A DNA stretch of 64,000 nt from Fennellomyces sp. T-0311 (lineage: Eukaryota > Mucoromycota > Mucoromycetes > Mucorales > Lichtheimiaceae). This document shows positions 39,530-52,900 of the stretch, one piece after another. The translations under genes and the position numbers were made by a program. Within the stretch, counting starts at the first letter, position 1; each line of letters starts with the position of its first letter. The stretch lies in the NCBI GenBank assembly GCA_025266875.1, contig JALLLT010000011.1, positions 620,001-684,000 of the forward strand, read 5' to 3'. A model generated the notes under the pieces. The model saw only the letters and a program-made list of their open reading frames with translations, was not told where the DNA came from and did not search any database.

Positions 39530-42107
39530 ATGCGATACGGTGTCATTTTTGGAAGTATCGTATTGACCTTGCATGGTTTAATGCATCAAGCTATCGCACA
39601 AAATCCATTGGGTTATGGGTCGTTATCGCCTGAAGAATACGACCGACCTGCTGATGAAATTGATGCGGATATTCAGGAGATGGTTTCACGCATGACATTA
39701 GAGGAGAAAATCGGCCAGATGACTCAAATCAACCAGGATCTGGTGCTCGGCGCAGATGGTGTGCTTAATCGAACAGCTGTTGAATACTACGCCCAAAACT
39801 ATTATGTCGGATCTTACTTGAACCAGTTGGCAAGGTAATCTTTTTTTTAAAAAAAAGTTGTCATTGTTATACAACGCACTTTAACAGGCGATTTGTACTG
39901 ATAGAGACGGAAAGAACTTTGATCACCAGGAATATGCAAAGACTATTGAAGAGATCCAAGAAATCACGCTTTCAGTGAACTCTACTTACAAAATCCCTAT
40001 CATCTATGGGTATGTATAAAGACACCAATTACGTTGTGGCCATCTGACACAGCTTTTTTCTTTATTTAGATTGGATCATATTCATGGAGCGCACTATGTC
40101 GCGAAATGTAAGGATGCATTTCCCTTTCTTTTAGTGTTGAAACTAAACCCAATGTAGCAACGATTTTCCCGCATGGAGTTAATCTGGGAGCTAGCTTTAA
40201 TCCCAAGCTGGCGTACGAGACCGCAGTTGTGACAGCCAGAGAAACGCGTGCTGCCAATGTTCAATGGTATTTTTTCCCATTGGAGAACAAACGAGCAAAA
40301 AAAAAAAAAAAACTTAAATATATTATACAATAGGACATTTGCACCTGTGTTAGATATCCCTATGAGCAAACAATGGGCTCGGGTATATGAAAACTTTGGA
40401 GAAGATCCTTACATGTCGAGTATTCTTGGTGCAGCTGCAGTGCGTGGCTATCAAGGCAAATACAAATCGGATAGAACCAAAGTTGCTGCATCGATGAAGC
40501 ACTTTATCGCTTATGGTGCACCTTACAGTGGTCAAGATCGGGACACAACCATTGTATCTGACCGCATCATCCACGATTACTTTGTACCGGGTTTCCAAGC
40601 CGCCATTGATGCTGGTGTAGCGACTGCCATGGAAAGTTACATTGATGTGAACGGTGAACCTGTTGTATCGTCCCACAAGTACCTTCAAGAAATGCTCCGG
40701 GAACAACTCAAATTCAAGGGCATGTTGGTGACGGACTGGGCCGAAATTGCAAATCTGTACACGACCCACAAAGTGGCTGCATCGCACCGAGACGCTGTTC
40801 GTCTTTCGATTGGCAGCACGAGTGTGGATATGTCCATGGTTCCTTCTGACGTGATCTTTTTTGAGGAACTCAAGGCATTGGTATTGGAAGGTACCATTAG
40901 CGAAGCACGTGTGGACGAATCTGTGCTTCGATTGCTGCAACTCAAGAAAGATTTGGGTTTACTTGAACCTGAAGGATGGAAGGCTGACCCAGCATTGTTG
41001 CAGCAAATTGGCTTGCCACAAGATATTGAGCTAGCCCGTGAGGCTGCACGTGAGTCTATCACGTTGCTCAAGAACGAAAACAATGTATTACCCTTGTTGT
41101 CCAATCACAAAAAAGTGCTTGTTGTGGGTCCAACAGGCAACAATCTTTCCCATCTTGCCGGCGGTTGGACCATTTATTGGCAAGGTGCGACAGTAGATGG
41201 TTGGAAGGGCGAGATCAGCGACGAACAATTTTATTCGAACGGTACCACCATCTTTAATGGTCTTCGGGCAGTTGCGCCGGAAGGAACGACGGTCGATTAT
41301 GTCTCTGGCTTTGATATCAATGGCAAAGATATTGATATGGAACACTTGTTGACGGTTGCACCCCAGTACGACGTTATTGTGGTGTGCATAGGCGAGCACG
41401 TGTATGCAGAAGCACCGGGTGACATTCATGACATTCGATTGCCTCAAGGCCAAATTGAGTCTATCAAGGCACTCAAGTCAGCTGGAAAACCCATTGTGTC
41501 TGTGCTTGTTGAAGGCCGTCCTCGTGTTCTTGACTCTATCCCCGATGACTCGGACGCGCTCGTTCAAGCCTACTTGCCCGGTCCATGGGGTGGCCAAGCG
41601 ATTGGCGAAATCTTGTTTGGCAAAGCCAATCCATCGGGTCGTTTGCCATACACATATCCCAAGAGCGTTGGCGATATCAATCTGAGCTATTGGCGTCAAG
41701 CTAACGATGTTTGGGATCCACTCTATGAATTTGGTCATGGTTTGAGCTATACCCGATTTACCTACGACAATATTACACTCAGCAACGATCAGGATAACAT
41801 TTTGGTGCCCGGACAGACTCGCACGGTTTCCATTCAAGTGAACAATGAAGGGCCCTGGGATGGCCTTGAGACCGTGTTGATGTTTGTCCAACAACCTGTG
41901 CGACGCGTGACACCACCCGCAAAGTTGCTCAAGGGTTTCGAAAAGATCCAGTTGGCTGCTGGCGAATCTAAGAGTGTCGATTTTGAAATCAGTGCTGATA
42001 TGTTCCGTTACACTGGTTTGGATGGCGTTCCCCAAGGAACCATTGATCCTGGACCTGTCAAGGTGATGATTGGTAACAAGCAATTTGACTTTGAGATTCG
42101 CATTTAG
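39530..42107 (+). CDS. Secreted beta-glucosidase, glycoside hydrolase family 3
   Basis: Hydrolyses terminal beta-D-glucosyl residues of cellobiose and related glucans outside the cell. Exons 39530-39834, 39905-40009, 40070-40107, 40158-40266 and 40334-42107 join in frame to 776 residues. A signal peptide is clear (MRYGVIFGSIVLTLHG...AIAQ, cleavage near residue 24). The (beta/alpha)8 domain has MTLEEKIGQM, IIYGLDHIHGAHYV, ATFNP-like ASFNPKLAYE, FAPVLDIPMSKQWARVYENF and GEDPYMSS, with KHFIAYGAP. The catalytic nucleophile is Asp320 in GMLVTDWAEI. The alpha/beta sandwich domain follows (AREAARESITLLKNENNVLP, LPYTYPKSVGDI, YEFGHGLSYTRF), then a fibronectin-III-like C-terminal domain. One exon is only 38 bases. 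The stop lies 16 bases from the PARN stop on the other strand. Expression may be carbon-regulated, but I see no decisive site. Confidence 0.95.
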
Positions 42108-42123
42108 GAACAGATCTTTATTA

Positions 42124-44370
42124 TTATTCTTCATTTAATAATAATCGCTTAGAATATTCTTCCATTGTTTCGATCTGTACATGCGTAATGTCTCGTGTTG
42201 ATAATTGTTCCAGGACTTTGGTCTTGACTGTGTCTTGTTTCTCGATCAGATTTTCGAAAGCGGCAAACGCATGGCTCTTGTCTATCATGTTGATAATGCA
42301 CTTGCCATGCTCGCTAAATACCTCAAGAAGGTCACTTTCGGAAAGTGCTTGGGTGGATTGCAGATAGAATAGATCATATGTGTGATCAACCACTTCAGGA
42401 TTGACAAAATCAAAGCATTTGAATGGAGTTCGCACCATTGTCACTTTGTTGACAAACTCTGAGAGAATGGGCGTTGGGTTGTTGTCTTGATCGAACAGCG
42501 CGTACCGCGTTGAACCATAGTTATAGACTTCTTCTTCATCACCTTGGTTGAATTCGTCTTCATCCTCGCTTTCAAGCCATTTGGGATCTTCTCCTTCTTC
42601 ATCGTCTGAAATGTCCCATCCGCCTGTATTGCCACGTCTTTTTCGTTCCTCCTCGGGTATTTCTTCCTCTGGCTCTGGCTCCGGTTCTGATTCTGGCTCA
42701 GGCGTTGATGGTGGCGGATTCGCTTGAAGTTCTAAAGGCCGTATAAGTAGCTGCAAAGGGGCATCTTTGGGATGCTTTACCAAGATAAGAGTGAAGTTTT
42801 AAAAACACAAGACCAGTGATGTATGCATCGTAACCAGCTTCATGTTCCATAGAGTTTAGGTACCGCGGAAACTCGATGCTCATCTCTAATCATCTGCTCG
42901 TTAAATACTTATTGCTTCAGAATGAAGGAGCACATTACCGACATACGGGTTCTTGAATAGCTCTTGATTCGTTTCGAAACGCAAATTCTCCAACGCGGTG
43001 CCACTACCTATCAACGGCTATTTCGTGCGTTAGTGTCATTGATAAGAAACAAGAAACACACGCATACTCCTAGAATCTTGGAAGTGGTAACCAAATGTTT
43101 GGTATCGATCATACTGTTTTCCTTAGAGTAAATATCATTCGCATGCGACAGCTCATGAGATACACTTACTATGGAAATAAACTATGCGCCAGTTGCTTGA
43201 ATTCACCCACTGTGTCTGGCAACGGTTGGATGAATTGATTGATGACGTGACACATATCTAGCAACATATTGTGGCCCACAACCACCTTGCGGGACGCCGA
43301 GATCATATCAATAACTCGTCGAAAGCCGATTGCTTCTTCTAGATCTTTCTTATTTGATATGTGCCGTTAATATCTTTCCGTCACTCGCGTTTCGATACAA
43401 TCGAGTTACCATAACGCGGGCCATTTGGTCCTTTTTGCGTTTCTCTATCTGCTTGCCTGTGAGCTTGACAATGCGGATGAAGCCCTGTCGACCATCTGCG
43501 GTGAGATCCTTGTAACTAAAGCACTGCATTAGCTCTGGCGAATGTAAAATCGATGTAACATACTTGTTCCGGACTTCCTGATATATCAATCGTCGCTGAT
43601 ATGCGTTTCGTGTTGCAATGTTTACGCCCTCTGTGTCTCCAGAATCCTTTGGGTTTGCGACCCATGCATCGATCTTCTTTCTAATGCAAAGTAAGCAAAA
43701 CAAATAAAACGGTAACGCAACGTGCTCTTTCTCTCTTTTTCTTTTACAATGCAGCCTCGACAAATGGTTTCTCTCGTTCATCGATACGGATGTTAGGCAT
43801 ATCAGCCTGGATTCGCTTCTCTGCCTTTGCAATATACTCGCGTTCTTCGGCTCGTGTAAGGTACGGAACGCCTTGGTACACCCACTACAATAACTCAGAC
43901 GGTTGAAGGCGGACCCTCACACTCTTTCTTCTTTTTACCTTGTTGAAATCAAACGATTGTTTCGATAAAAAGTCAAAGGCTTGAGCTTGTGTCATAAACA
44001 GACGGTCAGGCTGGATGCGGCCCGTCATGCTGGTGGGGAAAATGTAAAAATTGAACGGCTTGGCCATATATCGACCAGACGGCTCATCCCACTTGAACGT
44101 GCACATGCCAAACTGGATAATAATAAACCGACTGGTGGCTTCTCGGTATTCGGCATAACGATTGTCAAGCGTGTCCATACGCTTACTGCCTCCAGGTCGA
44201 TGCAAACCTGGTTTGTTGTTTGTTTATCGGTCATGATTCAGTTTTCGGTTCAGGGCCGGTTGATCCGCCATACCTGAAAGCTCGGTATCCAGTGAAATAA
44301 AGTCGCATTCGTCAATGGCTTCCTTGACGGTGTCAATCTTTGACAGGAACTGCTGGCGCGGGATTTCCAT
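42124..44370 (-). CDS. PARN: Poly(A)-specific ribonuclease PARN
   Basis: DEDD-family 3'-5' exoribonuclease that shortens mRNA poly(A) tails and matures small RNAs. Nine exons (44370-44274, 44207-43939, 43884-43748, 43680-43385, 43338-43170, 43113-43068, 43017-42939, 42885-42781, 42731-42124) give 601 residues (human 639). Catalytic acids are visible: Asp28 and Glu30 in FISLDTELSG, the third in VVVGHNMLLDM, and the fourth in HEAGYDAYITGLVFLK. Other landmarks: FIIIQFGMCTFKWDE, FNFYIFPTSM, FLSKQSFDFNKWVYQGVPYL, the R3H-like EKPFVEAAL...RLIYQEVRNKY. A C-terminal RRM-like part (CFDFVNPEVV...DLFYLQSTQALSESDLLEVF) follows a Glu/Pro-rich linker. Intron 4 has donor GTGACG and intron 8 uses acceptor CTTTAG at 42732; both are inferred from phase. 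Yeast lacks this gene, whereas many filamentous fungi keep it. Confidence 0.93.
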
Positions 44371-45936
44371 GTTTCCAATCGGCGATGATGCGTGTACGTT
44401 CACGCGAAACGGTTTCGCGTGCCTTGGAGCGGGCTTGAACAGATTCCAACTCCGCTTTCAAATGGGTTGTTGCTGGCTTTTTTGCCAGATGATAAACGGA
44501 CCGAATGAGGGCGGATGGATAGCTACGGATACCCAATGATCGGCGTGGATTTGAATTCAAACCGGGTTGCCTGGGAGAGGCTTGAAAAGTAATGCATCAA
44601 ATGGTGAGCACAGTCTAGCTTCATATTGCATTTCTCCTGTAAGCATCCGTCAGCCCACTTGCATGAGGCAAAGCGAATCATGACAATAGGGTAGACATGA
44701 CCTCAAATGGGACTAGCATGGCACTAGAATGACAATCGGGATGCATATGCAGCAGCGCTCCTATTAGAAAGCAAAGTGCTACGGTATATATCATTTGTCA
44801 ATGGCACATTGCGCTAGATGGATTATCAATCGACGGCGGGTGGGTGCAATAGCGTGACACTTCTATTGAGGGGGGGGTTGCGTTCTAGCACATTTTTAGT
44901 TTGGCTGCGGTTTTGGTGCCTTTGCTATTGAAATAAAAAGCGCGCTAAAAGCAAAGCAGTCATCCGGGGAAAACACAAGGGTATGGTGGTTTGTGCAACA
45001 ACAACAACACCTCGCCGTATTCTTTTTTTTTGTTCACTATGCACAGGATACCGTCAAACCCGCCGCTCGTTTGCAGCAAGAGGCAGATTCAAGATGTTTC
45101 CAAGTGAGTCATAGAAGGCTCTGGAAACATCGCCGGACTTCTGTATCACAGTCTTGTTTATTTTTGGTAATGGACGATAGACGATCTGGACGGCCGACGT
45201 TACATTTAAGGAACTATGCAGGGCATTTCGTCTCTTTCTCTTTTTCGTTGGGCACCGATCTGTTTCATTGGCGCTTTCTGGTTGCGCAGGCGTGGAAGAT
45301 AAAAGAAAGCACAGGGCACAGCTGTACGCACTGTGGGAAAAAAATCCAGCAGGGCCAAAGGGGATGCAGCCGCGCAACAGGGCTCTTGCGACGAATTAAA
45401 AATGATCTAGGTTATTCACGTTTGCCGGACTTGTTGCATAGCGGGCTCCCAGGAGATGGGTAAGGTAAGCGAGGCCTGTACCACGGGCGATACCTAAAAT
45501 GAAGACGGCAACCAGACGGTCGGGTCCCGTGTAAATCGCTCGATCGTCGACAAAATAGTGATAGTTCGATTGTCACAACCCAATCACGTTGGGGTGGCCC
45601 TCCAAACTGCATGAGTTCCAAATTTGTAGGAGTCGAATTTTTTTCAAGAACTCGATTGTTTCCACTTTAGTGCATGACCGAGTTTTCACTCCTTTTTCAC
45701 TTCTTCCCAAAAACCACAGTCGGCGTTTAAGCCCACCCCACCTCTGACTTTTCATTGCCTTTTTATTCCATATAAAAAAATAACCGCAGTTTCTCCAGTC
45801 TTCCCATTCCACACTATAATGTATGGCACCACACTTGGGGCTCAAGTGGGGCGATAAGGGGCCCGGGGGGGGGTGGGAGGGGAAAAGGGCGCAAGAGAGA
45901 TAGCATGCTCACATTTTCCCAAAGCTCCAAAGTACT
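44371..45936. other. Divergent spacer between PARN and the heat-shock factor gene
   Basis: Holds both promoters. Polypyrimidine and poly-G runs occur at 44870 and 45862-45880. On the minus strand 45572-45396 is open and protein-like, with a hydrophobic string RLVAVFILGIARGTGLAYLT and ending NVNNLDHF; no upstream exon could be joined because a TGA precedes it. It may be the remnant of a small membrane-protein gene. The long plus-strand frame at 44993-45463 opposite it looks like a shadow. Confidence 0.4.
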
Positions 45937-48303
45937 ATGACTCGGCCAAACAATGGCACATCCAAACCCTCCAAGGGCCGCTCCAACACGCGCAAACGCT
46001 CGCTGTCCACCTCAGCCTCGTCAGCCTCGTCCTCCAACTCGTCGTCCCCACACCTGTTTTCAGCAGCATCAGATTCGTCTGGCTCCTCCACCGACACAGC
46101 CCGCTCTTCGCAGAAGCGACGACAGACGACAAGCGATGAGGACCTGTCGCCGCAGCCGCTCGTTAACTCCATCCCACAACGGCTATTCGTTCAACGTAAC
46201 GTGCCTGCTTTTTTGAACAAACTTTACAGGTAACCGCATCGTGTTACCGCCCACTTTTTTTTCCTATTTCCATTTCCGTTTACACCGTTTCGCAATGTAG
46301 CATGGTCAATGATGCGTCCACCAACAGCCTCATTCACTGGTCCAAAGACGGCAACTCATTCATAGGTATTGCTGCCATTTTGTTTCTAAACCTTAAAACT
46401 TTCATGCTCAGCATTTTTTTTATTCTTTCCAGTCGAAGGCCACGAAGAGTTTGCCAAGCAGGTGCTGCCACGCTTCTACAAACACAACACATTTGCGTCG
46501 TTCGTTCGACAGCTCAACATGTACGACTTTCACAAAGTGCCACACCTTCAGCAGGGTGTGCTGATCAGCGATTCAAAACACGAAATATGGGAGTTCAGCA
46601 ACCCGAATTTTCAGCGAGGCCGGCCGGAAATGCTTGTCCTTGTGACTCGCAAACGCAACCGCGAGCGCGATGACGATGAAGTCAGCCTCTCCAGCATCGT
46701 CAAAGATATCGCCACCATCCGCAAGCACCAGACCAGCATCAGCAACGAGCTGCACAGCATCCAGCGCGACAACGCCGTGCTGTGGGAGGAGACGCTCACG
46801 GCGCGCGAGAAGCACCAGCGCCATCAAGAGGTCATTGCCAAGATTTTGCAGTTTTTGACTGCTGTCTTTACCAACGAACGCACGCCTCTCGGCCTTAGTA
46901 AGCATAATATTTCATCCAGGGAACGCATGGAGCATGGCAGTCTTCTGCAAGGCAATGATCACGACGCAACTCTGAATCCAGGTAACGTATCAAGTTAACT
47001 CTGATAGTTTCAGGAGGAGAGAGAGAAGAGCGGAAAAAAGAACAGCAGATCATCAAAGAAGGAAAAAAGAGACTGCTGTGCCGCGCCAATGCCCCTTTTG
47101 TATTTATCTGTAACATTTCAACTGACGCACACCTTATTATTCTGTACCCGCACAAAAAGTTGCCGCATCTGTGCCGAATATGCCTCGCCAATTGATCAAG
47201 GAGGCTGCGTCGCTGGCGGGCATGGAGATTCCAGACGACACTCCCACGCAAGACATGTCGGGTGAGTCGTGTGCGCTCTTTTTTTTTTTTTATTTTGGCA
47301 TATTTTGCTCATGTTATGTCTTGATTGTTTAGCAGGCCCGTCCATGTCCTCTGGTGGCGAGGCATCGTCCTCATCCAACTCGTCTGTTGACTCTCCCACG
47401 CCTGATCCCTCCTTGGCTTCTGCCACTGCGCAGCAAGCAGGCGCTGCGAATTATGCGCACCCAATGCAATACGCGATGCCAGCGATGAACGAGTATCCTT
47501 CTAGCGCCAGTCTGACGGACATTGGATCCATCACTAGCTGTTCTCAGACGATTGATTCGGCCACGCGATCGGTTCAGGCTATCGCGCAGGATATTGACGA
47601 CCTGCAAATGAACGTCGAAGCACTTGCAGGTGATTTAGGTATCAATCCGAGCCAGCTTGCGGGAGACTTTGTGAGCAACGGCTTCCATGACCAATTTGCC
47701 GACGAATACAGTCGGTTGATTGCGTCGGCTACCCATCAAGATCGGAAAATGTTGTTTGAACTGGCAAACAACCGCGTGTACGAGGCCATGAACAAGCCGG
47801 CCTATCTTCAGCTTCGTAATAGTAATGGTGTAAGTACTATTGGCGACCTCGAATACACACGCGCTTTTTCAGATACAAGATGGACTGACGCATTCAATCT
47901 GGCGTTTGCTTTAATACAGCAGCAAAGCCAGCATCAACAGCTTTCTAACAATACCATTGCCGCCCGCCGCGCATCAGCTGCTTCTGCTAGACCGCGTGTC
48001 CCGTCCCCCGTCCTCAGGTCCAGCATGGAGTCGTCTTTCTGCACCACGCCAACCACAGCCGCGATCCCGCAAAGCCCACCGCAGCCGCAGCCACAGCTTC
48101 TGCCTGTGCCCGTCCCGGTCCCCGTTGCCATGATGCCCAATCAGAGGCAGGAGTATCCGACTATTTCAGACGAGTACATGGCGCTACTCACGGCACAGGC
48201 ACAGCAGACTTACGCGGACATGACAGCGGCTGCCGCGGCTGCTGCAGAAGCAGGGCGCGATGATAAGCAGTCCAAAGATGCTACGAAACCAACAAAAGAC
48301 TGA
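45937..48303 (+). CDS. HSF1: Heat-shock transcription factor (HSF family)
   Basis: Nuclear trimeric activator binding inverted GAA repeats. Exons 45937-46229, 46301-46365, 46433-46981, 47160-47261 and 47333-48303 give 659 residues (658 if the last exon starts at 47336). After a Ser-rich leader of about 80 residues the DNA-binding domain runs from VPAFLNKLYSMVNDAST through LIHWSKDGNSFIVEGHEEF, VLPRFYKHNTFASFVRQLNM (recognition helix), YDFHKVPHLQQGVL and EIWEFSNPNFQRGRPEML. A coiled-coil trimerisation region follows (SLSSIVKDIATIRKHQTS...VIAKILQFLTAVF). The C-terminal half is Ser/Gln/Pro-rich, with TIDSATRSVQAIAQDIDDLQ and a PQPQPQ/PVPVPV tract before a poly-Ala run, as expected of activation regions. 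The last acceptor is a tandem AG-CAG. HSF1, SFL1 and SKN7 share this domain; no receiver domain is present, so SKN7 is excluded, but assignment among HSF paralogues stays open. Confidence 0.92.
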
Positions 48304-49996
48304 AGCTAAAAGAAAAAAAAAGCAACGGTCTTTAGCTTAAAAAACCACACAAAAGCACTATATACGCACATGGGTAATTGTAACAGTAAACCCAATATGA
48401 TTCCCAGCAAAACCCCCCTCAACCTCTTTAACGGTTTTCTTTTTCATTTTCTCCAACGTTTACTTTTCTGTTATATGACTCTATGCATCATCACACAGGG
48501 CATTTTTCCTTCTTTCTTTGTTTCTACACCTAGCGATGGGCCGTTTACCTTTTATACTTGTTATGCTTATGTCTTACTTTATCCGTGCTTTTATCCATTT
48601 TGGGGAGAGTAAAAAGAGAGAGAGGCAAAAAAAAAGAAACGTAAATGCCTAAAATGGCGCTTCATATTTTCTACTAGTCGGATCTGAAGCGTGGCGTATA
48701 TTGCCCTAACTTTATCTCTGAGGGTTTTTGCATGCGCAGAGTGAATGGAGTGGCAAAACGTTGAAGGGAAACGTGGATAAAGTTACACGCATTTGCCACC
48801 CCGCCTGCTGCTTCGATATCAGCGCACGACGGCGATAACGTAAAAAGTATTTTTGTATTTCTTTTTCTTTCATAAGCAAGGTCTGGCGTGCATGCCCCGG
48901 GTGATGAAGACGAAAAGAAAAAAAAGGGTCAATGTCAGAAATGGAGATTGTGGCACATGCTCCCCACTTTAAAAACGGACACGATGATGTATTGTTGTGT
49001 TCTGCGTGGTGTACTAATATCATCATCCGACCCTGAACGAAGGGCACTGATAAGAAATCCCGGCGATTTGATTGGCGCAACAAATCAAAGAATCTTGTGT
49101 CACCCGTCGAGAGATATAGGGGAGCAGAGTTTTATCACAGGTATAATATTGCGCTCGCACACGCTGCCACCGTGCAGAAAAAAAAAAGCGGGTCACATCT
49201 ATTGCCAACTCGCATTTTCCGAAAGTAACCGATGCAACCCATCTTTTGCGCTTTTGAAGCGTCAACAAACCCACCCGTTTTCCTGTTTATTTACGGTTGT
49301 CAGGGCAACGGATGATCATTAAATTGTGTACCAATGGATGATGTGGTTCGCTTCTTTTTTAGAGACGATCTTTTTTTGTTCGACTATGACGTGGAGTCAC
49401 TGGAAAAAGCAGTGGTTGGTGTGCAACGAAAGATTCGGAACAAAGCAGGGCGGAGATTGGACTCTCACTGTTCGAACGTTGGTTGGTGCATGATAAGATG
49501 GGAGATAACACACCCAGTTCCGAAGTGGGGGCGAAAGGATCGATGCAATTCCGTTGCTGCCGTATGAAAAGAGCGCGACGCCGGAGCCAGAGATAACGTC
49601 AGAGGAAACGGGCTTCGGAGACCAGGTGGGCAGCCGTGTGTGTCGCTTTTTTGCCCTTGTTTGTTAGGGTTTTGTCAGCAGCAAAAGATTTCGACAGGTG
49701 GAGTAAAGATACATGTGATCTCAAAGCGAGATCAAGAAGATACTATCATTGGTTATTCGACGTCCGAGATAAGAGAAAATTCGAACCCGGATTATCGAGC
49801 TTGCCGGATCTAATAAAGGGCGGCTTCATCTCTGGCTCGTTTTTTTGCTTTTGCTTTTGCTTCTTTTCTCGCTGCGTCCTCGTATAGATCACCCCCCCTC
49901 TCTTTGTCATATTCCCCCCTTCATTATACATACAAAACCAAGGCAGCTCTTCTCTCTCTCTCTGTACATACCAAAAACCATCTTATATAATCAACA
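48304..49996. other. Spacer and promoter upstream of glutamate synthase
   Basis: No gene recognised; frames here are short and low-complexity. It includes the heat-shock factor 3' region and the GLT1 promoter. The last 150 bases are strongly pyrimidine-biased (a TCTCTCTCTCTCTG tract at 49951-49965, TATATAA just before the ATG), a common design for highly expressed fungal genes. Confidence 0.5.
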
Positions 49997-52900
49997 ATGT
50001 CGTCTCCCAAGAACACGTCGTGGGCTGAAGCCATCCCTGCCGCACAAGGCCTCTACAATCCCGAATACGAAAAGGACGCATGCGGTGTCGGCTTCATGGT
50101 GCACGTCAAAGGCCAGCGGTCGCACAAGATCCTGACCGATGCCAGCCACATCCTTTGCAACATGACACATCGAGGCGCCAGTGGTGCTGATATCAGAGAC
50201 GGTGACGGTGCAGGCGTCATGACCGGCATTCCTCATCAGTTCTTTGTCAACGAGACCTCGCGCGAGCTGGGCATCTCCCTGCCTGCCGAAGGTCAGTATG
50301 CTGTTGGCAATCTCTTCATGAAGGGCGATCCCGAAACCGTGAGCGAGAGCAAGCGCGTCTTTGAGGAAATGGCCACTGCTCTGAACTTGCGTGTCCTCGG
50401 CTGGCGTGCCGTTCCACGCGACTCCTCCATCCTCGGCCCTGCTGCCAAATCCAAGGAACCCGCAATCGAGCAACCTTTTGTTGTGCTGGCCACCGAGGAG
50501 TTCGATGAGCGTTACTTTGAGCGTCAGCTCTACGTCCTCCGCAAGCATGCCACTCATACCCTCACCATGGCCAAGTGGTTCTATGTCTGCTCCCTTTCCA
50601 ACAAGAACATTGTCTACAAGGGCCAGCTTACCCCCCGTCAGGTCTACCAGTATTTCCACGACTTGAACAATGTGCAATACACTACCCACTTTGCGCTTGT
50701 TCACTCGCGTTTCTCCACCAACACCTTCCCATCCTGGGATCGTGCTCAGCCCATGCGTTGGTGTGCTCACAATGGTATGCAGTCATCTACACAAACAAAA
50801 AAAAGGGACAGTAATATGATCAGCAGCTAACGTGTCACATTTCATCAGGTGAAATTAATACCCTTCGCGGTAACAAGAACTGGATGCGCTCGCGTGAAGG
50901 TGTCATGAAGTCGGACAAGTTTGGTGATGAGCTTGAATTGTTGTACCCTATCATTGAAGAGGGTGGCTCCGATTCCGCGGCCTTTGATAACGTGCTCGAG
51001 CTGCTCGTCATCAATGGTGTCTTGACCATGCCTGAGGCTGTCATGCTCATGATTCCCGAGGCCTGGCAAAACAACGACCAGATGGCTCCCGAGCTGAAGG
51101 CCTTCTACCAATGGGCTGGTTCGCTCATGGAACCCTGGGATGGTCCTGCTCTTTTCACTTTCTCTGATGGTCGCTACTGTGGTGCCAACTTGGATCGTAA
51201 CGGTCTCCGTCCCTGCCGTTACTACCTGACCTCCGATGACATCATGATCTGCGCTTCCGAAGTCGGCACCGTCTTTGTTGATCAGGATACCATTGTCCGC
51301 AAGGGCCGTCTCCAGCCTGGTCGTATGCTTTTGGTCGACACCGTCGAGGGTGTCATTGTCGATGACAAGCAACTCAAGCTCCAGACCGCTGCCAAGAGCA
51401 ACTTTGTCGAATGGATCAAGAACCAGCGCATTACTCTGCCTGACATTGTCGAAAAGGCCAGCCAGGTCCAGCCCTTCCAAGTCGAGCTCGATGAAACTAC
51501 TGTCAATGAGGATCCCCGTCTCAAGGCGTTCGGCTACACCTTGGAACAACTCAACCTCATCTTGCTCCCCATGTCCGGCACTGGCAAGGAAGCCCTTGGT
51601 TCCATGGGTAACGATGCTGCGCTTGCTTGCTTGGCTGAGCAACCTCGCTTGGTCTACGAGTACTTCCGTGAATTGTTCGCTCAGGTCACGAACCCTCCCA
51701 TTGATCCTATCCGTGAAGAGATTGTCATGTCGCTCGAGTGCTCTGTCGGTCCCGAGGGTAACATTTTGGAGATGGATGAGTCCCAGTGCCACCGCCTGAA
51801 CCTCAAGTCGCCCATCCTTTCCATGGAGGAATTGAACGCTGTCAAGTCCATGTCGCAGTTCTATCCCGACTGGAAGGTTGCCACCATTGATATCACCTTT
51901 GCCAAGTCTGCTGGTGTTCAAGGTTATGTCGAGGCTTTGGAGCGTGTCTGCACTGAAGTCTCTTCCGTCATTGAACAAGGCTACAAGGTCGTTGTCTTGT
52001 CCGATCGTGCCGTGTCTGCTGATCGCGTCGCCATTTCATCGCTCATTGCCGCTGGTGGTGTCCACCATCACTTGGTCCGCAACAAGCAACGCAGCCGCAT
52101 CGCCTTGATGGTCGAAACTGCCGAAGCTCGCGAAGTTCACCATTTCTGTGTCTTGCTCGGCTATGGTGTTGATGCCATCTGCCCTTATCTTGCCATGGAA
52201 GCCATGACCAAGTTGCACCGTGAGAACGCCGTTCACGAAGGCCAGACTCCCGCCTCGCTCATCTACAACTACAAGAAGGCCATTGACAACGGTATCCACA
52301 AGGTCATGTCCAAGATGGGTATTTCCACCTTGGCTTCGTACAAGGGTGCACAGATCTTTGAAGCTCTGGGTATCGATGATTCGGTGATTGCTCGCTGCTT
52401 CGCTGGCACTGCTTCGCGTATCAAGGGTGCCACCTTTGACATCTTTGCTTTGGATGCCTTGACCTTGCACGAAAGCGGTTATCCCACGCGCAACATTGTC
52501 CAGCCCGTCGCATTGCCCGAATCCGGTGAATATCACTGGCGTGATGGTGGTGAGCCTCACATTGCTGATCCTACCGGCATTGCTCACCTGCAAGACGCTG
52601 TCCGTCAAAAGAACCAGGGCTCGTACGACGCTTACACCAAGAACGCCTACGAGGCTATCAAGAAGTGTACCCTCCGTGGTATGCTCGAGTTTGACTTTGA
52701 CAGCGCCAAGCCCATCAATGTCGATGAAGTCGAACCCTGGACCAACATTGTCAAGCGCTTCGTCACTGGTGCCATGTCTTACGGTTCCATTTCCATGGAA
52801 GCTCACAGCTCCTTGGCTATTGCCATGAACCGTCTTGGTGGCAAGTCCAACACCGGTGAAGGTGGTGAGAAGCCCGAGCGTTCTATTCCCTTGGACAATG

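Noticed and set aside
40350..42134. Several long minus-strand frames opposite the beta-glucosidase
   Set aside because: Shadows of a well-supported GH3 coding sequence.
44993..45463. 156-codon plus-strand frame between PARN and HSF
   Set aside because: Low-complexity start, no motif, and the opposite strand carries the more protein-like frame.
48370..48612. 80-codon hydrophobic frame after HSF
   Set aside because: T-rich 3' flank DNA; Phe/Leu/Cys-rich translation is what such DNA gives by chance.
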